Shown here: in pieces, positions 14,834 to 21,101 of the stretch
How positions within the stretch are numbered: position 1 is the first letter of the stretch
Layout: the number at the start of each line of letters is the position of its first letter
Assembly: GCA_014381035.1 (NCBI GenBank)
Contig: JACMIS010000926.1
Span: forward strand, 1-21,101
Reading direction: 5' to 3'
Length of the DNA: 21,101 nucleotides
Source: Armatimonadota bacterium
GTDB taxonomy: Bacteria > Armatimonadota > Armatimonadia > Armatimonadales > Armatimonadaceae
Made by a program: the position numbers and the translations under genes
The notes under the pieces: model-generated
Told to the model about the DNA's origin: nothing
The model's input: the letters and a program-made list of their open reading frames with translations, nothing else
The model's database searches: none

Positions 14834-15751
14834 ATGAAAGCACACCCGTTGACAACCTTACAAAGACGGCTCGTTTTGTCGTGCCTCCCGCCGGGTATGC
14901 AGATTGTTGGTGCGCAGCCTATGCAGGCGATGCAGCCCTGTCCCGTCCGGGTTACAGTGCTTCATCCTGAGCTAAATGCGATTCAACAAGTCGTCTTACG
15001 CGTTTCCCGGAACATAGGCGGGGTCGAGCGCGAGGCCATTGCTCTCCCCTGTTTGCGCGATATTGGCTTGCCGGTACCGCAGATATTAGCCGGACCGGAA
15101 TGCGAGTCCGATGGCGAATCGTTCGCGGTTCTTGAGTTTCTGCCGGGTTTTACTCTGCAAGTGTTGGCGGACTCGTCCGAGCAGGGCGCGTTTGTCGCGA
15201 AGCAATTACTCGTAGATAGCATCGTTCGCCTGTTTGAGACCACCGCCGCAATGTCGGAATCTCCTGTCGTCGACCAACTACCGAGTTGCTCGTTGTATGG
15301 AGAGTGGGTGCGGCAAAAAGACGCATCCGGGCATTGGGGAAGCGTGCCGCGTTACAGCGAAGTGTTGCGACAATTGGAACCGCTTTGTTTGCAGGCGTCA
15401 TCCATGACACCACTGGTGTTCTCTAACGGTGACTATCAACCCGCCAACTTTCTCACTGACGGCGGAACCATCACCGGATTTCTGGACTTCGAGAAAGCCG
15501 GGTTTGAAGATCCACTCTGGACGTTGGCGCGGTACCCGGTTTACGATCTCGAACCGTTCCAAAGCCACGGACTCGCACAAGAAGTCTTAAACCGGTTGGG
15601 ATTTACGGCAAAGCAATTCGCGGCACGGGTAGCCCTGTTCGGATTGCGTACCCTGCGGACGAAAACAAGTCCCGATGGCACACGTAACGGTGTTCTCCAA
15701 AACCGCGTATGGGAGTTGGTCGAAAGTTCGCTTCGACAGGCAGAGGAGTAG
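14834..15751 (+). CDS. Aminoglycoside-phosphotransferase-fold kinase
   Basis: A 305-residue protein from the ATG one base after the upstream TGA; an in-frame ATG at 14810 would add 8 residues and overlap the neighbour. The choice between them is open. The N-lobe has VVLRVSRNIGGVEREAIALP with LRDIGLPVPQIL (the APH-type Lys/Arg and Glu region) and FAVLEFLPG as hinge. The catalytic loop is FSNGDYQPANFL (Asp200, Asn205), where the usual His of HGD is Asn198; the metal loop is GFLDFEKAGFEDP (Asp218). Family knowledge: APH/choline-kinase-like enzymes phosphorylate small molecules such as antibiotics, amino alcohols or sugars in the cytosol. Nothing here points to resistance; a housekeeping or metabolite kinase is as likely. 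Part of the run with the radical SAM gene. Confidence 0.8.
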   Translation: MKAHPLTTLQRRLVLSCLPPGMQIVGAQPMQAMQPCPVRVTVLHPELNAIQQVVLRVSRNIGGVEREAIALPCLRDIGLPVPQILAGPECESDGESFAVLEFLPGFTLQVLADSSEQGAFVAKQLLVDSIVRLFETTAAMSESPVVDQLPSCSLYGEWVRQKDASGHWGSVPRYSEVLRQLEPLCLQASSMTPLVFSNGDYQPANFLTDGGTITGFLDFEKAGFEDPLWTLARYPVYDLEPFQSHGLAQEVLNRLGFTAKQFAARVALFGLRTLRTKTSPDGTRNGVLQNRVWELVESSLRQAEE

Positions 15752-15755
15752 AAAT

Positions 15756-16040
15756 ATGAGCGAATATGACCGGATTGCGCAAGGGCGACGTTACGAAGGG
15801 TACGCATTCACATTCTGCAAGGCAGCGTTTCTGGTGCTACTTTTCCGGCAGTACAGTCTGCTCGCCCTCTCAGGATTGGCAACGCTGTTTTATCTTCTGG
15901 CCGCGTCCAAAGGCGTGAAGGAATGGCACTGCTGGGCGAAGCCGCCTTACGTGACGGTGTTCTGGTTCGCCGTATTCTGCTGGGAGATCTGGCACTTGTG
16001 GGGCGACTCGCTCCGGCACTTGATGGGGACCGTGCTCTAA
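15756..16040 (+). CDS. Small two-to-three-helix membrane protein
   Basis: 94 residues from the ATG at 15756, set by AGAGGAG (15742-15748) 7 bases upstream, the best ribosome site in this run. It begins 4 bases after the kinase gene stop, so it is surely co-transcribed. Hydrophobic stretches FCKAAFLVLLF, LLALSGLATLFYLLAA and YVTVFWFAVFCWEIWHLW, the last two separated by a Lys/Trp-rich loop (KGVKEWHCWAKPP), predict a small inner-membrane protein. Not recognised. Ends 19 bases from the convergent membrane-anchored stress protein gene, with no terminator hairpin between. Confidence 0.75.
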   Translation: MSEYDRIAQGRRYEGYAFTFCKAAFLVLLFRQYSLLALSGLATLFYLLAASKGVKEWHCWAKPPYVTVFWFAVFCWEIWHLWGDSLRHLMGTVL

Positions 16041-16059
16041 ACGCGAACCGCCCGCTGAC

Positions 16060-16848
16060 TCAGTTACGCGAAAACGCGACCGGCATGGTTGCTGTCGTCG
16101 TGGTGCTTGCCTGACGCGCCACCATCGCCTCGCACGGCAACCGGCGCAGAAGTTTCCCCGTCACCGTTTCGCTTTCGTCCGAGGTTTGCATCGTGTCGAG
16201 TTCCGCGTAACACCGACAGCTATTTACCGTCTGGCGTGCGACACTACCGGCACCGATCCCGGCATGAATGGCGTGCACTGCCGCCTGCGTCGCCGGAACC
16301 GTGGTCGCATGGGTGTTCGAGGCGAGTGGCATGGCGATTTCCGCCGCCGCATGGGTTTGCGGTGTCAGAATCACCAGGTCCGCACTCTCCTGCTCTACGG
16401 CTTTGATCGTTTCGTCCTCGACCGTACGTCCCTTGCGCAACTGCTTGATGACCCGGGTCAAGCCGCGCTTTTTGGCGAGGTCGGCGGCGGCATTGAGCAC
16501 GCGGTCCGCTTCCTCTTCCTCGCGCGGCATATCGGCGTTCAGCGGCAAGGCACGCGGCACCGGAATCACATACGTGAAGACGACTTCCGTCGGCGACGAG
16601 CCTTTCTTCCCCGCGAGATGGCACGCGAGCGATGCCGCTTCGGTGACATAGTCGTCGTGGCACATCCCGACTCCGGTCGGCACCAGAATACGCTTGTACT
16701 GTTTGAGCGGTAGCGGGATGATGGGATCGCGCTTGACATTGTCCGCAGCAAACATCCGACGAAACAGAAATAATCCGCCCGTTAAAATCCCGGCACCGAC
16801 CGCAATCGCGGTCCCAAGCTCCGCCGGGTTCGCCCAGTCAATGGTCAT
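16060..16848 (-). CDS. Membrane-anchored universal stress protein (UspA-like)
   Basis: 262 residues. An N-terminal hydrophobic segment (AELGTAIAVGAGILTGGLFLF, about 9-29) followed by a basic stretch anchors a cytosolic Usp-like domain beginning at YKRILVPTGVGMCHDDYVTEAASLAC. Strand and helix pattern (VVFTYVIPVPRALPL; ADLVILTPQ) and the C-terminal TVTGKLLRRLPCEAMVAR are Usp family features. The usual GxxGx9GS nucleotide loop is replaced by a long Ala/Thr/His-rich insertion, so ATP binding is doubtful. Family knowledge: Usp domains act as stress or nucleotide sensors, often attached to transporters. The gene starts 11 bases before the end of the STAS-Usp gene (overlapping start), indicating translational coupling; the two probably work together. 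Confidence 0.75.
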   Translation of the reverse strand: MTIDWANPAELGTAIAVGAGILTGGLFLFRRMFAADNVKRDPIIPLPLKQYKRILVPTGVGMCHDDYVTEAASLACHLAGKKGSSPTEVVFTYVIPVPRALPLNADMPREEEEADRVLNAAADLAKKRGLTRVIKQLRKGRTVEDETIKAVEQESADLVILTPQTHAAAEIAMPLASNTHATTVPATQAAVHAIHAGIGAGSVARQTVNSCRCYAELDTMQTSDESETVTGKLLRRLPCEAMVARQASTTTTATMPVAFSRN

Positions 16849-17740
16849 GTTTTTGTTCCTTACCTGACGTTACGGCTTCATTGCCTCCCTGCAAATCGGA
16901 TAGTAATATTCGGTTTACGATCACCTCGCACGGAGCACGCTCCACGACATATCGTGCCATGTTCACATCCTCGCTCGAAGCATTTGTACCCAAAGCAAGC
17001 ACTAAAAATTCCGCCCGCAATTCGCTGGCAAGATCGGTCAGACAAACGCCGCCATCCCGCGTGCGTTCGATCTGTGTGATCACACTCGCGACGCACCCCC
17101 CATCCTCTACAGCGAACGCGAACTGCGTCAACCGTTTTACGGCGGATTCCTCGGCATCGAGCGGGGCGAGCAAGGAGCGGTCGCGCGGCACGATGAGCAC
17201 GTGTGCCAGATGCATTCGCGCCACCGGTGAACCGGTCTGTGAATCGGACGGGATCGTTCCCGCGAGGCGACAAGCAACCGCGACGGCATGTTCGTCGGCT
17301 CCCGAACCGAGTAAACCCGCGATGACGACCGGCTGGCGACTACTGTCCTCGCTCCGAGCACGATTCCGGTCCCGTTCCTCGTCAGCAGGTGCCGCGGGCG
17401 GCGTTGCGTTCTTCAAACTCGTTCGCGCCTCGGCGACAGCGGGCAAAAGGGCTACGGACGCATCGGGGATACCGCTCCCGCGCAAAACGCGTGTCACGTT
17501 CGGGGAAGCATTTGCCAGAATCAATCGCGCCCCGGGAATCCGTTGGGCGATCTGCGTCGCCGCGTTGCGGAGTGTTTGCACGCCGTCCGGGGTAGCCTGC
17601 GTCAAATCGCCTAGGTCTAAAACGATCCCCGACGGATAGTGTCGTAGTCCCATCGTCAGTGCGAAGACAATCGCTTCCCCCTGATTTTTCGTCAATCCTC
17701 CCCTGAGTGTCGCCACTTCGTCGCGGATTTCTACAATCAT
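16838..17740 (-). CDS. STAS domain fused to a universal stress protein domain
   Basis: 300 residues. Residues 1-106 have the STAS (anti-anti-sigma/SulP) pattern: VEIRDEVATLRGGLTKNQGE, YPSGIVLDLGDLTQATPDGV, ARLILANASP and TRVLRGSGI. A charged linker (about 112-136, DEERDRNRARSED) leads to a Usp-like domain (137-280; VVIAGLLGSGADEHAVAVACRLAG, LRAEFLVLALG, VNMARYVVERAPCEVIVNR). In SpoIIAA-type proteins, the DSSG loop carries the phosphorylated Ser; here the loop reads TPDG, with Asp52 at that place. STAS domains bind partner proteins such as kinases or transporters; Usp domains sense stress or nucleotides. A fusion suggests a signalling adaptor for the membrane-anchored Usp encoded next to it. 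Overlaps that gene by 11 bases; no anti-sigma kinase is nearby. Confidence 0.72.
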   Translation of the reverse strand: MIVEIRDEVATLRGGLTKNQGEAIVFALTMGLRHYPSGIVLDLGDLTQATPDGVQTLRNAATQIAQRIPGARLILANASPNVTRVLRGSGIPDASVALLPAVAEARTSLKNATPPAAPADEERDRNRARSEDSSRQPVVIAGLLGSGADEHAVAVACRLAGTIPSDSQTGSPVARMHLAHVLIVPRDRSLLAPLDAEESAVKRLTQFAFAVEDGGCVASVITQIERTRDGGVCLTDLASELRAEFLVLALGTNASSEDVNMARYVVERAPCEVIVNRILLSDLQGGNEAVTSGKEQKHDH

Positions 17741-17802
17741 CTTGTGTTCATTATTCTATACGGAAATAGTGGCTCGTCTGCGTCCATTTCGCGGTTCTAT
17801 TT

Positions 17803-19164
17803 CTACCCCAGAGTGCGAACCGGCGTTGCGGATGCCCCCGGTGAGGTGCCGCGAATCAGTCGCGGGGTGATACCTGTTTTTGCCGTATATTGGGTACGGA
17901 TTGATGTGATAACACGATCCTCATCCGTTTTTTTCACCAGCACACAAACCGTACCACCGGAACCACCGCCCGTAATCTTCGCTCCGGCAACGGCACTTCC
18001 CTGCGTTTGCGCCAGTTCCACCAACAAATCGGTCTCCGGCGTTCCGATACCGCACCGCGAATACGAGCGGTGCGCGGCGACCATCGACTCCCCGGCTCGC
18101 ACAAACGCCGCTTCAGAACCATCCCGCAAGCACTTGACAAACTGGTGGACACGCTGATTCTCGTAGATAGGGTGCTCGGTGGCTGCGCGAACAGGATAGG
18201 AACCACTGGGGTCTACGGTAGTCACCGTATCAAAGATGCCATTATGCGCTGACAGGAAATCGGCACCGGACAGCGTTTCGGGTAAAGGATTGTCCGCGGT
18301 CAAGCGCGTGTAGTCCTCCGGCGAAACATTGCATAGATAGCCGCCGAAACCGGATTTCGCACGCTCGGACAGGATTTTATAGCCCATGAACGCCGCGACC
18401 CGCACGCTGATATAGCCGGTCCCGCCGACGCTGTGCTTGACGCCGGAATCGAGACCGAACACCGTCCATTCCGGCGGGAGCGCGACAGTCCCCTGCACCG
18501 TATGCGGTTGGCATAACAGCAGGAGCAATTTCCCCGCCTCTCCCAGAACACTTGTTACCTGATCCATGACGCCGCACGGGGCGTCCATGACGTCATTCTC
18601 GACGCGCTGGCACAGCCGCGCCAGATCTATACCAGACATTTCCACGCCGAACGCCGCGCAGACCGCCCGCATCGAAGCGACTTCGACCGATGCCGACGAC
18701 GATACACCCGCCCCCAGCGGCACTTCGGAGCGCAGAAAAAATCGTGCCCCCGCCCCTTTCGGAATCAGTCCTTCGGCGCGTAGAAGCGACACACAGCCGG
18801 CGACATATCCCACCCAGCGCACCGACTTCTCGCGATCACGAATCCATTTCAGAAGCGAGACCGGGTTGGTGAACACCTCTGCGGGCAGTACGACTTCGGG
18901 TTGGAATCCTTCGGCGGTCGCGTTGGCGGAGCGCGCCGTGACGCCCCCCCCCAGCGTATCGTCGCGCTGACATGCGCAAACCGCCGCCTGGGCAATCGGC
19001 ATTTCGGCGACGAGCGAGCCGGAATAATCCGCGATCCCCCCCATTACATCGAGGCGTCCGGGAGCGCGGGCGATGTAGACGGGAGAGTCGGGCGCGAAAA
19101 AGTCAGGCGCGTCGGCACGCAACGCGGCGTCAAAAGCATCAAAATCGAGTTCTGGGTTGTACAT
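17803..19164 (-). CDS. GHMP kinase, L-arabinokinase-like
   Basis: 453 residues. The GHMP start YIARAPGRLDVMGGIADYSG (30-49) has the MGGIADYSGS wording of plant L-arabinokinase (ARA1) rather than the GEHTDYNGG of galactokinase. The ATP loop VPLGAGVSSSASVEVASM (148-165) and the base loop DAPCGVMDQVTS (Asp201) also follow the arabinokinase pattern, as does HSVGGTGYISVRVAAFMGYK. ITGGGSGGTVCVLV is the third GHMP motif near the C-terminus. Expected reaction: ATP-dependent phosphorylation of L-arabinose at C1, giving a precursor for UDP-arabinose; a galactokinase-like alternative cannot be excluded. Unlike the plant enzyme there is no fused glycosyltransferase-like N-domain. No ribosome site precedes the ATG; 62 bases separate it from the STAS-Usp gene. 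Likely cytosolic. Confidence 0.85.
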   Translation of the reverse strand: MYNPELDFDAFDAALRADAPDFFAPDSPVYIARAPGRLDVMGGIADYSGSLVAEMPIAQAAVCACQRDDTLGGGVTARSANATAEGFQPEVVLPAEVFTNPVSLLKWIRDREKSVRWVGYVAGCVSLLRAEGLIPKGAGARFFLRSEVPLGAGVSSSASVEVASMRAVCAAFGVEMSGIDLARLCQRVENDVMDAPCGVMDQVTSVLGEAGKLLLLLCQPHTVQGTVALPPEWTVFGLDSGVKHSVGGTGYISVRVAAFMGYKILSERAKSGFGGYLCNVSPEDYTRLTADNPLPETLSGADFLSAHNGIFDTVTTVDPSGSYPVRAATEHPIYENQRVHQFVKCLRDGSEAAFVRAGESMVAAHRSYSRCGIGTPETDLLVELAQTQGSAVAGAKITGGGSGGTVCVLVKKTDEDRVITSIRTQYTAKTGITPRLIRGTSPGASATPVRTLG

Positions 19165-19175
19165 AGCGAGTGAGT

Positions 19176-19277
19176 GGGTAGTTAGGTTGCTGGATGATTG
19201 CGTGATCGGGTGGTCGCTTCGCCGTCGGTATCGAAACAGTATTCCAATAATCCAACCACCCGATAACCTGACTACCC
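19176..19277. repeat. Repeat-bearing intergenic element between phosphoglycerate mutase and arabinokinase genes
   Basis: GGGTAGTTAGGTT (19176-19188) is the complement, with one mismatch, of AACCTGACTACCC (19265-19277). Between them, TGGATGATTG (19191-19200) and ATCGGGTGGT (19204-19213) reappear inverted as CAATAATCCA (19245-19254) and ACCACCCGAT (19255-19264). The order A-B-C...B'-C'-A' is not a simple hairpin. The outer right arm overlaps the mutase stop codon (19272-19274). It may be a palindromic dispersed repeat also acting as terminator; this is inference. Confidence 0.5.
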
Positions 19278-19907
19278 TTGAATGGCATCCTCGCGGACGT
19301 AGGAGTCGGTTTCTTTTTCGTAGCGGAAGACGAGCAACTCACCGTTCGCGATCTCGAACGTCGGGACGACTTCGTCGGAAAGGGTGAGCAGTTTCTTCGC
19401 CAGAGCGCGGAGCGAGTTGCCGTGCGCGGCGATCAGGATCGTTTTTCCCGCGGCGAGTTCCGGCTCGATGGTTTCGTCGAAGTAGGGCAGAACGCGGTCA
19501 CAGGTGTCTTCCAGCGATTCGCCGCCGGGAGGGCGGGGCGAGAAGCCCCGGCGGACGGCATGGACCGAATCCGCGCCGTATTTCTCGGCGGTCTCGGTCT
19601 TGTTTTTGCCCTGCCAGCCGCCGTAATACCGCTCGTTGATACGCCAGTCTTCGACGATCTCGATGCCGGAGATTTCCGCACCTTCCATCACCAGTTTCAA
19701 TGTTTCCTGCGCTCGGACCAAACTGGATGTGTACGCCTTGTCTACATTGTAAAGCCCCTTCATCGCCTCGCCAACGCGTTTGGCATGGGCACGCCCATTG
19801 TCGGACAGCGGTACATCTACCCAACCCGTAAACACATTCAGTTTATTCCACGAGGATTCCGTATGTCGGACGAGTAAAAGTCGCCCCTTGCCGTCTGTGC
19901 TTGCCAT
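19272..19907 (-). CDS. gpmA: 2,3-bisphosphoglycerate-dependent phosphoglycerate mutase
   Basis: 211 residues, matching the shorter dPGM form. Key elements: LLVRHTESSWNKLNVFTGW with the phospho-acceptor His15, DVPLSDNGRAHA, INERYYGGWQGKNK with Glu92 as expected acid, RPPGGESLEDT, and AAHGNSLRALAKKL with second His162. It interconverts 3- and 2-phosphoglycerate in glycolysis and gluconeogenesis, in the cytosol. Position 96-97 reads GG where E. coli GpmA has GA/GL; this is a minor change. AAGGAA about 10 bases before the ATG is a fair ribosome site. The gene is the first in the minus run followed by the arabinokinase gene, 107 bases away across a repeat-bearing spacer, so co-transcription is uncertain. 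It diverges from a small ribbon-helix-helix-like gene. Confidence 0.93.
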   Translation of the reverse strand: MASTDGKGRLLLVRHTESSWNKLNVFTGWVDVPLSDNGRAHAKRVGEAMKGLYNVDKAYTSSLVRAQETLKLVMEGAEISGIEIVEDWRINERYYGGWQGKNKTETAEKYGADSVHAVRRGFSPRPPGGESLEDTCDRVLPYFDETIEPELAAGKTILIAAHGNSLRALAKKLLTLSDEVVPTFEIANGELLVFRYEKETDSYVREDAIQG

Positions 19908-20025
19908 AATAATTGCGTTCCTTGAAAAGTAAAAAGTTTCACGAAGTCGTTTCGCCGGAACCTTTGGGGTTTCCTGCCTCCGGTTTTGCGGCGTAGTGGT
20001 AAAATACGAAACGCAAGGAACTCCG

Positions 20026-20214
20026 ATGTCGCTAACTCTGAAACTGCCACCCGAGATGGATTCTAAATTACGTGCGAGGGCGGCGCGGCGTGGGATGACG
20101 CCGGAGGATTACCTGAAGGCAATCGCTATAGACAGACTACGCCCGCGCCGTACATCAGCTGCGACTCTCACTCCGCAGGAAACAGCGATGGCGGGATCAC
20201 TCTTGCTGGAGTGA
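20026..20214 (+). CDS. Small ribbon-helix-helix-like protein, possible orphan antitoxin
   Basis: 62 residues from the ATG at 20026, set by AAGGA (20015-20019) 6 bases upstream; a longer frame from 19996 has no such support. The start MSLTLKLPPEMDSKLRARAARRGMTPEDYLKAIA fits a ribbon-helix-helix: a beta strand with alternating residues, then two helices, as in CopG/MetJ-like DNA-binding proteins and many antitoxins. No toxin gene follows. The next 160 bases form an open stretch in another frame (see 20216-20374). A TAAAAT box at 20000-20005 could be its -10 element; no good -35 is seen. It diverges from gpmA. Role as a DNA-binding antitoxin or autoregulator is inferred from fold only. Confidence 0.6.
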   Translation: MSLTLKLPPEMDSKLRARAARRGMTPEDYLKAIAIDRLRPRRTSAATLTPQETAMAGSLLLE

Positions 20215-20215
20215 A

Positions 20216-20374
20216 AGTGACGATGTATTAACCGAAGGGTTGATTGCCACAGGTCGTGCTACGGTTGCTAAGTTGCAACTGAACCGCTTTCAGTTTGTAA
20301 ATCTGCGCCGCCTTTTGAGGAGTGTGGGTCGGCACACGCCCCTTGACATATCGTTGACAGACGCGCTACAATAG
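20216..20374 (+). other. Open stretch in another frame after the ribbon-helix-helix gene, possible broken C-terminal part
   Basis: Skipping TGAA at 20212-20215 turns the gene end into LLLE-SDDVLTEGLIATGRATVAK and then LQLNRFQFVNLRRLLRSVG, open to a TAG at 20372-20374. The stretch lacks its own start with a ribosome site and overlaps the Nudix promoter at its end. It might be the lost C-terminus of the upstream gene or a chance open frame. The peptide matches nothing I know. Confidence 0.2.
20343..20372 (+). promoter_or_regulatory. Sigma-70-type promoter of the Nudix gene
   Basis: TTGACA (20343-20348) and TACAAT (20367-20372) are 18 bases apart, the best promoter match in the window. A second TTGACA at 20354-20359 is too close to the -10 to serve it. 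The start would be near 20379, leaving a leader of about 29 bases with AAAGGG about 11 bases before the ATG at 20408. Confidence 0.65.
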
Positions 20375-20407
20375 TGTATAAAAAACAATAACAAAGGGTT
20401 TATTTCC

Positions 20408-20965
20408 ATGGCAAACATTACGACACATCACGAGGCAGTAGAAAGCAGCGAACGTATTTTCGAGGGCAAGATCGTCAATCTGCGCGTGGACACAGTGCGG
20501 TTTCAGAACGGCAATTCTGGCAAGCGCGAGGTGGTGGAGCATGGCGGGGCGGTCGCTATTGTCCCCATACTTGCCGACAACAAAACCGTGGTGCTGGTAC
20601 GGCAGTGGCGGACCCCGGTGGGCGGTCCCCTGCTGGAGATCCCGGCGGGCGGTCTGGAAGCGGGCGAAGATCCGGAAGGTTGCGCGAAACGCGAACTGAC
20701 CGAGGAGATCGGGCAGGCGGCGGGGAAATTGGTTCCACTCTACACCGCGTATGTCGCGCCCGGCTACTGCACGGAAAAGATATACGGTTTTCTCGCGCTG
20801 GATCTGTCGGACGAAGCGGCGGACGCGGACGAAGACGAATTTGTCGAGCGGGTCGAAATGCCGCTGGACGATGCTATCGCCGCCATTGCCACCGGTGAGA
20901 TACAGGACGCGAAGACGATCGCCGGGTTAACGCTCGCCGCCCGCTACCTTTCCGAAAATCGGTGA
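20408..20965 (+). CDS. Nudix hydrolase, ADP-ribose/ADP-sugar pyrophosphatase type
   Basis: 185 residues. The Nudix box GGLEAGEDPEGCAKRELTEEIG (from Gly81; Glu87, Arg95, Glu96, Glu99, Glu100) matches GX5EX7REUXEEXG exactly and provides the Mg-binding glutamates. SERIFEGKIVNLRVDTVRF before it and VVLVRQWRTPVGGPLLEIPAGGLE around it are typical of the ADP-ribose pyrophosphatase (NudF/YqkG-like) group, as is the later VAPGYCTEKIYGFLA with its Tyr-Cys-Thr-Glu loop. Expected reaction: hydrolysis of ADP-ribose or an ADP-sugar to AMP and a sugar phosphate, in the cytosol, as a dimer. The start has AAAGGG upstream and follows a good promoter, so the gene is its own unit. It may link to sugar-nucleotide turnover; this is inference. 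Confidence 0.92.
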   Translation: MANITTHHEAVESSERIFEGKIVNLRVDTVRFQNGNSGKREVVEHGGAVAIVPILADNKTVVLVRQWRTPVGGPLLEIPAGGLEAGEDPEGCAKRELTEEIGQAAGKLVPLYTAYVAPGYCTEKIYGFLALDLSDEAADADEDEFVERVEMPLDDAIAAIATGEIQDAKTIAGLTLAARYLSENR

Positions 20966-21054
20966 CGATTTTATTTCTTGCTTGCCCGAAATACGCATAG
21001 TTCCCGTGGTAGACTAAACATTGCCCAAACCGGCGGAAAGGACACCATCAAAAA

Positions 21055-21101
21055 GTGAACCTACTGGTCCGGTTCCTACGGGAACTGCGCCCCTATATAA
21101 A
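21055..21101 (+). CDS. Probable ABC exporter, first codons only
   Basis: A GTG at 21055 preceded by AAAGGA (21037-21042, 12 bases away) opens NLLVRFLRELRPYIK, cut by the right edge after 15 codons. The wording, a basic amphipathic segment LRELRPY leading to the first helix, is typical of the N-terminus of MsbA-like ABC transporter fusions. Only the start is visible, so the family call is tentative. Spacing of about 90 bases from the Nudix stop suggests its own start site or a read-through unit. Confidence 0.45.
   Translation, partial: MNLLVRFLRELRPYI

Noticed and set aside
14834..15751. Antibiotic resistance phosphotransferase
   Set aside because: The fold fits, but His of the catalytic HGD is Asn, the gene sits in a metabolic-looking run, and no resistance or mobile context is present.
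16041..16059. Terminator between the convergent genes ending at 16040 and 16060
   Set aside because: The 19-base gap has no inverted repeat or T tract.
20026..20374. Toxin-antitoxin pair
   Set aside because: Only a ribbon-helix-helix-like protein is seen; the following open stretch has no start with ribosome site and no toxin family resemblance.

Overview
The window is 21.1 kb of moderately GC-rich bacterial chromosome, densely coded on both strands. There is no rRNA, tRNA, CRISPR array or recognisable insertion sequence. Organism, inferred only: a Gram-negative-like bacterium, plausibly Armatimonadota or a similar environmental phylum. The hints are an exported metalloprotease with a PEP-CTERM/exosortase-like tail, a GH20-type exported hydrolase, an Rpn-type nuclease with glycine-rich repeats, fused sugar-nucleotide/hexomutase enzymes, and many genes without a clear Shine-Dalgarno site. 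No marker gene fixes the taxonomy.

Layout. 1-3152: a GT-B glycosyltransferase cut by the left edge (minus) diverges from a glycogen debranching enzyme (plus). 3153-3194 is a strong hairpin between convergent genes. 3213-7551 (minus) holds the secreted metalloprotease, a small unknown protein translationally coupled to the gene before it, and an 829-residue nucleotidyltransferase-like/hexapeptide/phosphohexomutase fusion. 7694-10225 (plus): an alpha/beta hydrolase and an exported GH20-like hydrolase. 10226-11718 (plus): a pocket of small membrane proteins, including a zinc-ribbon membrane protein followed by a decayed tandem copy. 11726-16040 (plus): a tight run of an Rpn-type nuclease, a radical SAM protein of the MJ0619/Tes type, an unknown protein, an aminoglycoside-phosphotransferase-fold kinase and a small membrane protein. 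16060-19907 (minus): two universal-stress-protein genes (one membrane-anchored, one fused to a STAS domain), a GHMP kinase closely resembling plant L-arabinokinase, and phosphoglycerate mutase. 20026-21101 (plus): a ribbon-helix-helix-like small protein, a Nudix ADP-sugar pyrophosphatase with a good promoter, and the first codons of a probable ABC exporter.

Themes. Carbohydrate handling recurs: glycosyl transfer, glycogen debranching, hexose-phosphate isomerisation, hexosaminide cleavage, L-arabinose salvage, phosphoglycerate mutase and ADP-sugar hydrolysis. These genes lie in several transcription units on both strands and do not form one pathway operon.

Most notable points: (i) the sugar nucleotidyltransferase domain of the 829-residue fusion has lost its signature residues and both metal aspartates, so it looks like a pseudoenzyme or sensor domain; (ii) a bacterial Tes-like radical SAM enzyme, a candidate for making membrane-spanning lipids, sits in an unannotated five-gene run; (iii) a STAS-Usp fusion carries Asp where the anti-anti-sigma phospho-Ser would be; (iv) a tandem zinc-ribbon membrane gene is caught in decay; (v) a GC-rich palindrome is inserted in frame into the debranching enzyme linker; (vi) a possibly leaderless promoter drives the fusion gene.
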